From NCBI GenBank assembly GCA_943735955.1, contig OX030962.1, positions 8,283,462-8,347,461 of the forward strand: 64,000 bases of DNA, written 5' to 3'. Every line of letters starts with the position of its first letter. Within the stretch, counting starts at the first letter, position 1. The position numbers were made by a program, and so were the translations under genes. Under the pieces are notes generated by a model. It searched no databases. It saw only the letters and a list, made by a program, of their open reading frames with translations, and was not told where the DNA came from. This document shows, one piece after another, positions 1 to 11,700 of the stretch. This stretch comes from Piscicola geometra (Eukaryota; Annelida; Clitellata; Hirudinida; Piscicolidae).

Positions 1-2820
1 TTTCACTTTTATTTTTGACGACTTCAACACCTTTATTATTTCCGTTCCTTTCAACAGCATCTTCGCTAGCGAGCTCATTGTAATTGTTGTTACAGTTCAT
101 CTTTCCCCCTTCATCAACAACCTCTTCTTCACCGCCAACACCACTACCAACATCATCCACTCCCACCCCTCTCTCATCATCCTCCCCCACTCCTCCTCCC
201 ACCTCCACTCCGAATACTCTATATTCCTTCTGACAGCGTTCGGAATTAAGTACAAACCCAATATCATCGTATTCCCCTTCGCTTCTGTATCGAGCCCTTT
301 CAAGTTTTGATTCGTTCGATTTTTGATTTTTGGAAATTTTCAGCCAATTTCTGGGAATAATATTGTAATATCGCAAAAATATAATATTTATTGAAGTATT
401 TATAGCATAATTAATGGAATAAATTTAATTTTGAAAAAAACTCACTGATGCTTTGGCGTGTTGTAGGCTGTATTGAAGTCATTTTCGTCCTCTTCTTCAT
501 CATCACCCGGAAAAATAAATCTGCCAAAAAAAAAATATTTTTACAAAATTCATTTTTCTATAAATAAAATAAAAATAATTTATCCAACACTCACTTTTTG
601 ACACAATCAAGATCGAAAGACGGGCTTTTATTTTGCAAAAAGAAAAAATTAGAAGCTTTTTTTTTCAAGCTTATAGTCGGATTGGTGGTTTGAGGTACTG
701 ATGACGATGCTGTTGTCGATGATGATGATGATTCTGATACTAATCCAGAGGAGGTTATTTGGGTGTTGAGGATGGCAAGGATGAAGTAAATGATGCATGG
801 AGTGAGCAAGTGGGAAATGCTTAGAGCCTGTGAGATGTGGTTTTTAATATGGAATCTTTAAAAACAATTCAAATAATTTATTTAAAATAATGTATTAGAA
901 TAAATCAATAACCAAATTCATATTTTTAAATGACTAATTCATTATCGATTTATTTGACACTTCGTCTGCTGGCGTGATGTTGTCAGTGGTGTAGAGGTAG
1001 AAGGAGGCGAGTTGAAGGAGGTAGAGAACGAGGAGGAGGGTGGAGGTGGGCACGCCTGTGCATTTGCGCCACCTTAAAGAGAGGGTTTTAGGAGGAAGGC
1101 GTTTATAAAGCCGAGAAAAGAAAAAGCTGTGTAATAACTATATAGTAACAACAACAAAAGTAATAACAATTGAAACAATAGCACCTACCAAAAAAGACTG
1201 AAACAACCGCAACTATAACAAAACTGAAACAGAAACTACAACAGTAACTACAACAACAGAAACAACTACAACATCAGCAGCTTTCTCAACAACCATTTGA
1301 AGCAAAGAGGCAGGAAGAGAACTCTGCACAGAGCCTTGCGTGAGATGGAGAGCCAGCTATGGCGTGGTTTGATCTTTGACGAACCTGGGAGTAGCAAAAT
1401 GCTGAAACCGTAACGGCTGAAATATTAATTCAAAAACTATAATGTTAAATATATTTCTTCCATTTTGGTTTTATTTACATTTTAAAATTTTACCCACCCC
1501 TGACTAAGTCGACGTCAATTAGAGCGCTGTTCACCTTGGCCCTCTTCCTTGTTAGTTTGTTCAAACTCTTTGGAAATAACAAGTTATTTTAGCCTCTGTT
1601 TCATATGATTATTCCCTTCAATGGCTCATAACATTTAAATTTAATATTATTCAGTTAATGATTTTTTTGTTTAAGTATCTTGAAGTGATAGATAATTAAA
1701 TCGATTAGTTTGCAATTTTTAACACGTTAATTAGTGACTGAAACTCAGATTATTACCCAAAATCACATACAGTTCATTACTTTGTTATATTTAACATAAA
1801 AAAAAGCAAAAAAATAATTAAGGTTTTTCTTTATTTTATAAAAATTAGGTTTTATGCTTTTTTAAGTTCAGCAGCAATCTTTTTGGTAGAAATCTTTCAC
1901 ACGTGGATTTTTAGCACATACATGCACTCTAGAATTTGAGGAAAAAATCAATAAAAATTAAAGATTTATTAGTGTCATTGAATAAAAAAGATTTCACAAG
2001 TCATAAAGCTTGATTATGATTTGAAGAAATAATCCATGAATAGGAATCATCACCATAATAAAATTAAGAAGGGGCTTTGATGCAAAGAACTTTAAGACCA
2101 CATAAAGATGCAAAAAGCTTTTTTAAGAATTATATCATTTAACAGAATAAATTATGAGGGCATATACCATAGAATCCCAAAAACAATTATGAACTTATCC
2201 AAATATTCTTACATATCCCATCCAGTGCTGGGTGAAGTTAATTTTTTTACAGATGAATTGCGTTATTGATAAATAATTTGATAAAATAACTAAATAATTT
2301 ACGGAATAAGCAGTATATTATTAGTATTTGAGCTCCAAATAATGATTTTTTTAAAAAAGTGATTTTTTAAAATAGATTTTTCTTTTTTTCACTCATATTC
2401 ATCCTACTGACAAGTCATACCTGACTGACAGCCCTTTCAATAGACCTTTCCCACGGTTGTTTGTCATAGACACCAATCTATAAAAAAATTATTTAAAGTT
2501 TAAGCTATTTAAATAGTTAAATTGTAGTTTACTTATAAATGTGGTACATCATGGTGAGATGTGCACCTATTGGTATATGTTAAACACATAAAATATTTGT
2601 ATGAGAAAAAATTTATAGCTTTGAACCAAAGTTCTGCCTCTGCTTTATATTATAAAGTTTATAACTTTTAGCTGTTTTGCTCATACTCACAGTTTTTTAA
2701 GAGATTGGTAAATGAAAAATTTAAAAAGCTTATTTTTTTATTCTGCAAATTTTTAAAGCAGTATAAGAAACATCCTACCATGTCTTGATACTTGCTTATT
2801 ACCCGATTTAACATGTCCAT
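1..2820 (-). CDS. PHTF: PHTF-like multi-pass membrane protein, 5' part (runs off the left edge)
   Basis: Eight minus-strand exons join in frame: 2820-2779, 2477-2421, 1567-1494, 1401-1270, 1072-961, 827-595, 520-446 and 284-1 (open at the edge), about 336 codons. The start reads MDMLNRVISKYQDM, then IGVYDKQPWERSIE, matching the PHTF N-terminus (WYQKKIGAYDQQIWEKSIE in vertebrates). ALIDVDLVRGG, the basic-hydrophobic WLSISRKALCRVLFLP, and the first membrane helix STLLLVLYLLQLASFYLY (about residues 112-130) follow the family order. A second helix, LLTPCIIYFILAIL, lies near 145-160. After it the chain turns Ser/Thr-rich, then Asp/Glu-rich and Gly-rich, as in the variable hydrophilic loop of the family. 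Several donors are GTGAGT. Family knowledge: PHTF proteins are endoplasmic-reticulum membrane proteins of unclear biochemical role, despite the name putative homeodomain transcription factor. Identity is confident. The 827-595 to 284 exons rest on phase and splice sites rather than sequence conservation. Confidence 0.85.
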
Positions 2821-3308
2821 TTTATTAAATGGGATTACAATTAAATCTTAAAATAACCAATAACAATTTAAATGTCATGAAATACGTAAAAATATTTTGC
2901 GAAAAAATAATTGTAACATATATTTATTTATATTTAGATTTATATTAACCCTAGTTTTAATCAGCTAAAGCCCTTAACTTAAGGGTAATTTCTTTAAAAT
3001 GATGTTGAGTGACTAAGGGGCCATTGTTGCTAAGTTTCTCCTTTTAAGTTATTCATATGGCACAAATTATTTACTCAAAATTATATTTGTATACTAAATT
3101 TAACTGATAGTCTATTTAAAATATTTTTCTTAATTTAAATATTATTTTTTTAAAAACTGTAAACAAATTTTTTAAAGGTCAGTTTAAATGTTTAAATGTT
3201 AACTCTTTGGTACACCTTCATTTTATTGAAACGTAAACACTTTTTTGCAATTATTGTATGCTAAATTATTAATGAGTTAACATTTATTGACATTTTTGAC
3301 AAAACAAA
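2821..3308. promoter_or_regulatory. Candidate bidirectional promoter between PHTF and TPD52
   Basis: The start codons of the minus-strand PHTF-like gene (2820) and the plus-strand TPD52-like gene (3309) face away from each other with 488 bp between them. No other coding signal is seen in the gap. I do not recognise a TATA box or any specific factor site; the segment is AT-rich. Shared regulation is inferred from the head-to-head spacing only, and each gene could have further upstream non-coding exons. Confidence 0.45.
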
Positions 3309-4881
3309 ATGGCATCTCATGGTGACAAAAAAGGTATTAATTTTATGTCAAACATTCATAAATTTAATTTTAAAATATATATTGACATCGGTTTCCAGAC
3401 GGCAGTTTATTGATGGATGATTACAGCCCCCTTCCAAAAAAAAATGAAGAGGAAAAAATTACCAAACCATACACAAACGAAGACAAATTGGAAGAATGGA
3501 GAGTAGACTTGACTAAGGTTTAACAAGCACTAACTTTGAAAATCATAAATTTTGTAAAACTAATTTATTATCAATATATACTTCAAAATTCTTAATTTTC
3601 AAATTTCAAGCTGGAATACGAGATTCAGACGCTGAAGTCAGTGCTGGTTGCGAAGCACAGAGAGGCAAATGATCTTCGTCGGAAGCTGGGCATCACTCAG
3701 ATAAGTGAGATCAAGCAAGATCTGCAGTATGGAATTCAGGCTGTCAAGGAATCTAATGCGTTAGTGGTGGTTTCATTGATTGTGAAAGTTCTGAAGGTTT
3801 TGAGGATTGGGAATGTTCTTAGAGTCGGACAGTGGTCACTATGAAGCATGTTTAATTTTAGTTGTGAGCGTTGAGAGATTTTTTTATTTTAAAACTCAAT
3901 TGGGATGATACAATTACATACAAGAAAATAAATTTTCTATATAATTTTAATTAAATTTTTAGTTTCCAGAAAACCAGTTCAGCTTTCAGGAACTTTGGCA
4001 GCTTTGCTTCCCAGAAAGTTGGAAACCTGAGGTTTGAATAGAATATTTAAATTTGGTTTTAAATATTATTTTAAATATTTAAATTTTTTGGTTTTCTCAG
4101 AAACTCAATGGCTTTCAAATCTGTTGAGGGCAAAGTTGGAACAGCTTACACATCAGTAAAGGTGCTTTTATGATGCAATTAAAAAAATTAACACTTCCAT
4201 AAATTGTAACTAACACAACTATATATTTATTTAATGGATAAATAAATTAATTTGCATACTTTAGAATAAATAATGATCATTATTATTAAAACCACAAGCA
4301 TTCAAAATCAATTGATTCGCTCAAATCTCACATGGTAAGTTTAACTTTCGAATAAAGTTAAGCCTTAGCTTTGCGTTTGAGAAATCAGTTTGTTCAAAAA
4401 TCTTCTTTGAATTGTACCCACAATTTACTTTATTTTCTCCATGTTATATCACTCTCAGTTTGAGTTAATTTTTAAAAATCATTTTCGTTATAAATCATTA
4501 GTTTTTTCCATTTCCGATCTTTCAGAAATAACGTTTCAGTTGAATCAAACTTTGACACACTGACCACCTATAAAAGAACCAAACCTTTCTTCTATTTCAC
4601 CACAATCAAAAAACTCCACCAACATTTGGCAACCACAATCAGACAACCCAACCAACATTCACCCACCACGATCAAAACCTCCATCCACCCCTTCAACCAC
4701 CCACCGCCAGGGCAAGTTGAAGCCCGGCAAATCGACCGACGGCTACGAACGCGAACTAGACGACAAGGCTGACGGCCTATCGGAGCCGTTCGAGACGCCC
4801 GAGTACCCGGACACGAGCGCCTACAACGCGCCTAGTGAGCAAACCCTTGTCAGCGACCTCGTCAAGAAACAAGCCGCATAA
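3309..4881 (+). CDS. TPD52: Tumor protein D52 (TPD52) family protein
   Basis: Six exons in phase: 3309-3333, 3399-3517, 3611-about 3766, 3970-4031, 4101-4161 and 4711-4881 (stop TAA), about 197 residues, within the usual 180-225 of the family. Exon 3 carries the D52 coiled coil (LEYEIQTLKSVLVAKHREAN followed by DLRRKLGITQISEIKQDLQ). Exons 4-5 give SAFRNFGSFASQKVGNLRNS and MAFKSVEGKVGTAYTSVK, the conserved C-terminal block. The last exon is acidic and noticeably GC-richer than its surroundings. Family knowledge: D52 proteins are small, soluble, self-associating coiled-coil proteins linked to vesicle trafficking and lipid droplets. The end of exon 3 is uncertain: GT donors at 3764, 3767 and 3770 are all in phase. 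The stretch matching AYKKTSETLSQ of vertebrate D52 is missing at this junction, so a small exon between 3770 and 3969 may have been overlooked. Confidence 0.92.
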
Positions 4882-5147
4882 TCCTCTTGTATTTTTTCCT
4901 GTGTAGCGCATCGTAATCATTTGTTTATTCATATAATTTTTTTTCTTTATTTCTTTATTATTAATTATTATATACTAATGTTTTTTATCACTTTATTTTT
5001 GTGTGGCTGTAAGAGGTTTAAGGTATTTTTAAATTGTAAATTTACTTTTTCGTTTTGACTTTAATACTTTTTTTCGTGAGGTTTTCATCTCCACAGCTCT
5101 TGAGTTTTATCTTCATTCTAGCACTTCATTTAATGTCTCTGAATCCA

Positions 5148-5637
5148 AATACTCACCCCCACTAACTCCTCACCAACCCTTCACCAACCTTCCACTAACT
5201 CCTCACCAACCCTCTACCAACCTTCCACCAACTCCTCACCAACCCCTCACCAACCCTCCACCAACCCTTCACCAACCCTTCACCAACCCTCCACCAACCC
5301 TCCACCAACCCCTCACCAACCCCTCACCAACCCCTCACCAACCCTTCACCAACCCCTCACCAACCCTCCACCAACCCCTCACCAACTCTCCACCAACCCT
5401 ACACCAACCCTCCACCAACCCTCCACCAACCCTTCACCAACCCTTCACCAACCCTCCACCAACCCTCCACCAACCCCTCACCAACCCTCCACCAACCCCT
5501 CACCAACCCTCCACCAACCCCTCACCAACCCCTCACCAACTCCTCACCAACCCTCCACCAACCCTCCACCAACCCCTCACCAACCCCTCACCAACCCTTC
5601 ACCAACTCCTCACCAACCCTCCACCAACCCTTCCATT
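5148..5637. repeat. 11-bp C-rich minisatellite (ACCAACCCCTC type)
   Basis: Roughly 45 tandem copies of an 11-bp unit, ACCAACCC followed by CTC, TCC or TTC, with occasional ACCAACTCCTC variants. The plus strand is almost free of G, so the minus strand carries GGG and GG runs at regular spacing. It lies 270 bp downstream of the TPD52 stop codon, so it may fall in the 3' UTR or just beyond. Variant units are interspersed rather than blocked. Confidence 0.95.
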
Positions 5638-5707
5638 GCGCCAGTCCTAGTTGTGTGGAAACCTCTTTCCGATTACAACTTTGCACACTTTAAGAATTAT
5701 TTATTTG

Positions 5708-5762
5708 CATTGTTGTTGTTGTCGTTGTTGTTGTTGCTGTTGTTGTTGTTGTTGTTGTTTTT
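5708..5762. repeat. GTT/GTC trinucleotide microsatellite
   Basis: A run of mostly GTT triplets with GTC and GCT interruptions, ending in a T run. It creates short open frames rich in Cys or Leu that are not likely to be genes. Confidence 0.9.
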
Positions 5763-5867
5763 TCTTGCATTCACTTTTACTCATTGCGGCCATTTCGTCA
5801 ACCATCTTGAGTGATAATCCGAAAAGAAAGAGACGATAATTCAGTCAGTCGTCCAGTATAAGACAGT

Positions 5868-6062
5868 TTATTATCATCATTTTCATCATCATTATCATCA
5901 TCATTATCATCATTGTCATCATCATCATCATCATTGTCATCATCATCATCATTGTCATCATCATCATCATCATTGTCATCATCATCATCATCATTGTCAT
6001 CATCATCATCATCATCATTGTCATCATCATCATCATTGTCATCATCATCATCATCATCATAT
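5868..6062. repeat. TCA trinucleotide array with regular TTG interruptions
   Basis: TCATCATCATTG-like units, 12 to 18 bp long, repeat for about 195 bp. The period keeps all three plus frames and their complements open for long distances, giving artificial Ser-only and Met-only translations. Confidence 0.93.
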
Positions 6063-8604
6063 ACGACATTATTAGTAATTTTGTTATTATTATTTTTATT
6101 AGCAGTATTTTATTACTATTATTGTCTTTGTCATTTAAATGCACCCACCACATTCACACCAACTTGTTGTGGAATCGTTACAATTTCCGGCAACATATGC
6201 TTCATAGATTACATTGCAAACATTCCAAAATCTCTATACATTCAAACGGTTCATATACAACATAATATTTCATAATATAATGTAATTTAATATAATATGA
6301 TAAAAATTAAGCTTAAACTGGTAATTTTATCAATCAATGTTTTGACTTCCCGAATGCATCTGACTAAATAATCTTGCTTTTTTGGAGTTGAAAATAACAT
6401 TTTATGAACATTAGTGAATAAATTACTTTTCTTTTGCAATGAGTTTTGAAAATTATTTTTATTTTTCACTTACCGCAACTTTAAAATCTCGTATTTAGTT
6501 CTAACGACTTTTTCCCATTTGGTCTAAAATTTTAAAATTATAACTTGCTTGTTCACCCTAGCTTTCAAACGTCTTGAATAACTATTTCCAATTTATTATG
6601 CATTGCTAAGGATTGAAATGAAATATTTGGTTATAGCATTTCAAGTAGCTTTGCTTATTCAAAATTTTTCCTCAACTTCTAGGCATTCCTATATCTTCGC
6701 ATCAATAATTCATTCTTAAACCATTATAAAACTATCTTGAGATCCAGATGCTTGTGGCATGAAGCATCATGCTTGCTGTTTATCACAGGTGACATTTGCT
6801 AAAAAGTAGTGATAGTAAATTAACTGAATGGTTGGTAGTGAGGCATCTTTTATGGATTATATTATATTTTTTCCAGTTTATCTTTACAGAACTATTATTT
6901 AAATTCATTGATCTTTGAATGGGACTTGATTATGACTTCGCTACATCGCATTGATTCAGATATTGAGACTTAGCCATTGAAAAACAAAACGTAATTTTCC
7001 ATTCAAATTTATTTAAAATGTCACAATTACACTGAATAACATGTCGAGATTTAGCAGTAAAAATCGTTGACAAATTAAGTTTAATTTGCAACTACTGCCG
7101 AGTAATAAAAAGTTTAAATATAAAGCCTTTTCTCCGGCTAGGCATATAAATAGGGTTAATAAACTTCAAAAGAGTTCCTTTTACCCGCTTCACATCAAAT
7201 GAAACAAAATTTTACCCAAAGCACATATGAGAAGTTAGTTAGGTTTTTTATCGCAGATTTAATTGATGAAATAGTTATTAAGTTCAGTTCAATGTTTAAA
7301 TGTTTATATGGATCACTATATGAAGAATCAGCAAGCAAATAAAAAAGCAATCAGAAAATCTTTTACCGTTCGTGAACTATTTGTCAAAAAAGCAACATAA
7401 AAACATTTTCCTTGAGGTATGGAGTAAGAAACAGAAAAATCGGATAAAACTCACTTTTAAATTAATAAAATAAAGCCACAATATATAGCATACTAAGTGT
7501 ACCTTAAATGAACTCTAATGTTTAGATTTGTTTGATTCAATTATTCCATAGTTTATGGCATACCCACGTAAATCTCTATAAATCATTTATTTGTATATAA
7601 TGTGCAAATTGAATTAATAACTTGTTAGAAATCCTGAGTGCCTGTGACATGTGACAAACCAGCACGAACCCAAGCAAAATTTATAAAGGTAAATAATGCC
7701 ACTATTAGCGTCCGTTCATTGTTTAACAATGACTTTAAGAAGGTCTGCGTTAATAACAGAGCTTTGTTGCATATGTAGGTAGTGTGGTAGTGAAAGAATG
7801 AATTAATTGCTAGGACACTAAGAGAATGTCAATATAAAGGGTTTTCAGTTCAAATAATATTTAAATTTAATATAATATGAAATGAAAATGTCGTTTAATA
7901 AATATTAAACAAATTTCAGCTAAAATTGACGAGAAAAACTGTCTTTATCTGATAAAAACGAAATATAAAGGTTAAATTCCAAAGAAATCATACAATTCGA
8001 TTAAAAATCTTGTACTTTGCACAATAAAAACCGTTTCACATTGAAAATTAAACATTGAAAAAAAAAGAAATTAAAAAGTGGTATTAAGAATTGGACGAAA
8101 GTATAGAAAAAAATAGGGTTAATTTTTCCCTAATCTTTTCAAAGTTTTAATTCACACAGATACTCAATGAAACTAGAATGAAATTTGTACAATTTATTTT
8201 TTAATCACTCACGCATTCATCCTATTTTAAATTCAGCAATCTTCAATTGGAAAAAGTTTTTTTCCACTCAAAAAGACAGACCAGTTCATCAAAAGCCAAA
8301 AGTTCAAAAGCAGACAATTTTAAATATGAAAAAGAAAAAACAAAATTCGCATAACTTCGAAGGCATTCATTTTTACCTGTTTTACATCTAAGTATTTACT
8401 ATCTAATTGGAAAAAATATTAAAAAATGAAATTAAATTCTTTTTCAGTCACAAAGCAATAGCAAAAAAATGTCAAACAATTTCGAAAGCATTCTAAATCT
8501 TTTTTCCGCTTCTTAACTTTCTCGCACCCAATTCCCAGTTTCAATCAAAAGCCTTTCCAACAGTATTTCAATAAATGATCCAAAAAAGGATGATTTCGAT
8601 CCTT

Positions 8605-8718
8605 TCATTTCCTTGGTACAAGCGTGATGGGAACTCTTTTTCCTGGGTTCAAAAGAGTTCTAAGTCTCGTTTTTATTTCTTCGCCTTCGATCGCCTTCAA
8701 GTCAAAGCTGTCCACTAT
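8605..8718 (-). CDS. P450 terminal exon
   Basis: The acceptor CTTCCAG is followed by 37 codons and TGA. The translation IVDSFDLKAIEGEEIKTRLR, then TLLNPGKRVPITLVPRK, fits the C-terminal beta structure of mitochondrial P450s. Its phase 0 start matches the phase 0 end of the exon at 13634-13591 (GNMELMVSIAK), giving a natural L-helix to C-terminus continuation. The intron between them is about 4.9 kb, the longest of the gene. Confidence 0.88.
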   Translation of the reverse strand: MVDSFDLKAIEGEEIKTRLRTLLNPGKRVPITLVPRK

Positions 8719-11700
8719 CTGGAAGGTAGGAGTAGTGGTAAGGGTTGGGTCGTGGTAGAGATGGAGTGATGCTTGGGGTGGAGTGGTGGTTGGGCTCAAG
8801 TGATGGTAGGAGTGTTGGTGGGGCTATGCTGTTAGAGAATTAATAGTTGTTTTTAAAGTTTGCTAGTATTTATAGTTGATGTCCTAATTTAAAGTTTATT
8901 GCTGTTTTGTCAGTAGGTACATTTGTTGAATGAAGCCTGCTGTAGACTGAATGACAGCAGAGTGATAGTGAAAATGGAGCTCTCAAGGGTGTCAAGTGCA
9001 ACAGCCAATAAAATACAGAAAACTCTGTCTTAACTTAATTGTTTCTTTAAAGTCAACGATTCAATAATTTTTGTGTTGCAGATTTGCACTTGAAAGAGAT
9101 TATATTTGAAAGTTCTTTGTCATCCATTCAGATGCCACGCTGCTTGCATCTCGATAAACTTGGAATAGTTTTAAGACACTTAAAAGGGTGAATAAAATTT
9201 CGCAATGAAATTATATGTAAAAACTTTAAGACTTTTAGGATATTGAAGGATTTAAAAAATGAACTAACTTACATTGATCCTAAAAAATAATACAGCAAAA
9301 ATCGAGTCAATAAAAGAAGAAAAAGAAAAGATAACAAAATTAATGAAAGTAACAAGGTGGGAAACGTTCATAGTGTAATAATAAAACAATTACCGAGTAA
9401 TAAACACCATAATTATTTCAGTGCACTAGATCAACTGTAGCTTGTAAATCACCTATCTCAAATATTTCATTGTTTTTCATTTCAGTTCATTTATTTTTAT
9501 ATTCTTAAACAATTCATTCATTTTTTTCTTTTACTTTATTATATATATTTTTCCAATATTAATAATAATATAACCCTTATTTTTATTATTAGTTCATAAC
9601 TATTTATAATATTTCCGTGCTACTATATTTATCTTTTAACAAAATGTTTTTATTTTCGATGTTTTTGTGAACGAAAGTTCAACCGGTTTTGAGTAGTTTT
9701 CTTTTTGATTGATAATCTTGCTCTAAATTCCTTTTGACTCTACAGAACCGTTTGCTGGTATCATTGTATTCAGGTTTGCTATATGCTATATAATCCATTT
9801 ATTTTTAGCATATACAATTTTATTTTGTTAAACGTATATTTCCATTTATTATACATTATATTTAAATATACAACAATATTTATTTATTTAATTTTTTTCT
9901 TCATGATGTGTTAAATGGAGGTTTGTGTTTGACCACTGCACCGAATGGCGATGCTCTTAAACTTGCAGGTGTGAAATAGATCACATGCTGATACGTAATT
10001 TGTGTGCTGTTATTTATTTTATGTATTAATATGTCGACTATGAGCTTTCTTTAGTATTTAGTTTTTTTAGTAGAACCATAATCAATATTTAGGTTTTTTT
10101 CTAAAAAGTGGCAACACGCGTTGTACCCTAACTTGTTTATCCATGCATTTTAGACTTTTTCTTAAGTGCATCTATACTTTTATTGGAAAAATGTTTCGTT
10201 TTTTGAACATTGTTCTCAAAACTTTCATGTGTTTATTTTAATTAAATGATTTTAAAAAATTTTGAATAATTGTTGTTATTATATAAATTTTATTTATGTT
10301 TTCACAATTGTTAAACAAATAGATGGATTGTTATTTGAGATGGGTGCACTCTTGATTCTTATGGAAAGTTTCTTTGGTACATTGTAAATGCACATACATG
10401 TAAACGCACACATCCATAAACCCATTTCATAAAAAAATATATAATAAATTCATGAATACAACATACAAAAACAAAAAAGAATATGCATTCGAAAAAAATA
10501 GGTAAATACTCCTACGCTGTCTTTTATAAACGTTTAATAGCCTACTGAAAGTTTTTTTGCGCTTTGAGCACCTAAATTTCACAAAAATTCAGAAGCTTAT
10601 AGAATTTCTCGAGGACAACAGAAAACATATTACAGATTGCTGCAAAAAAATCTTGATGACATATCTTTAATCTTGCAAATTATGTAAAACTTGAATGTTA
10701 TTTACATTTTTTCACAAAATATTTTAATCTTTAATTCTTACTATGATGTTCATTTAAAATAATTCATTTTTTGAAAATATTTTAAACTTTTCAAAGTGCT
10801 CATAAACTAGTTTAAACATTAGCGTCACACAGGCTTAACCTAGTAAATTTTTATTTTCATTGAACGATCTCTAAATATAACCAAAACATCTAAAATTTCG
10901 GACAAATTATTTTAGAAAAAAACATTTAATTTAAATATTATGTTTTTGAAAAATTCTAATTGGCATTTATCTAATGTAATATGAAAAATCACCCAGAAAA
11001 AATAAAAATACTAATTAAAATGTTAAAATTTTACAAAATTATAAATATATAAATTTCAAATACTTCAATACAAATATTTTATAACTCAGTATAACTATTT
11101 TAATAACTCAGTTATTAAAATATTTAAATTAATGGTAAAACAATCAAAAAAAATTTAATTTGTTTGATAAACTTCGATTAATTATATTATTGAAAATAAT
11201 TAATACTAGAAAAATCCCTGAAACAGTATCATCACTCAATCCACGCCGGAGTTTCACAATGTGTGGGACATCAGAAATCGAAGACAATGAAACTGACATA
11301 AACAGAAACATTAATGCGAAGAATTCTGGAATACAAAGATGATAAAAAAGAAATAAATAAGAAATAGACCAAAAACAAACATGCTAATTTAAAAGTATAT
11401 GCCAAGATTGATACTGATGAGATTGAATTAACTGGCTATTATTTTATATTTTAAATGAAACACTGAAAAACTTTAGAAAACTATGATGGAAAACGAATTT
11501 GAGAAAAAGATGATGATAATAAAGATGATGATAATAAAGATGATGATAATAAAGATGATGATAATAAAGATGATGATAAAGATGATGATGAAGATGATGA
11601 TGAAGATGATGATAAAGATGATGATGAAGATGATGATGAAGATTATAATAAAGATGATGATGAAGATGATGATGAAGATGATGATGAAGATGAGGATGAA

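Larger units (their letters stand above)
4882..8604. other. Gene-poor interval between TPD52 and the 3' end of the P450 gene
   Basis: It holds the 3' flank of TPD52, the 11-bp minisatellite (5148-5637), a GTT tract (about 5708-5762) and a TCA-type array (about 5868-6062). From 6063 to 8604 I see AT-rich DNA without a convincing exon. Short open frames there have low-complexity or composition-driven translations. The right part may contain the P450 3' UTR. Confidence 0.6.

Noticed and set aside
5845..6275. Poly-Ser and poly-Met open frames
   Set aside because: Produced by the TCA trinucleotide array; same artefact.
8575..8769. Plus-strand open frame overlapping the P450 last exon
   Set aside because: It is the antisense shadow of a conserved P450 exon.
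9901..9987. Minus-strand frame YFTPASLRASPFGAVVKHK with an acceptor, first considered as the P450 terminal exon
   Set aside because: The block at 8718-8605 gives a much better P450 C-terminus, joins in phase 0, and leaves no missing residues.
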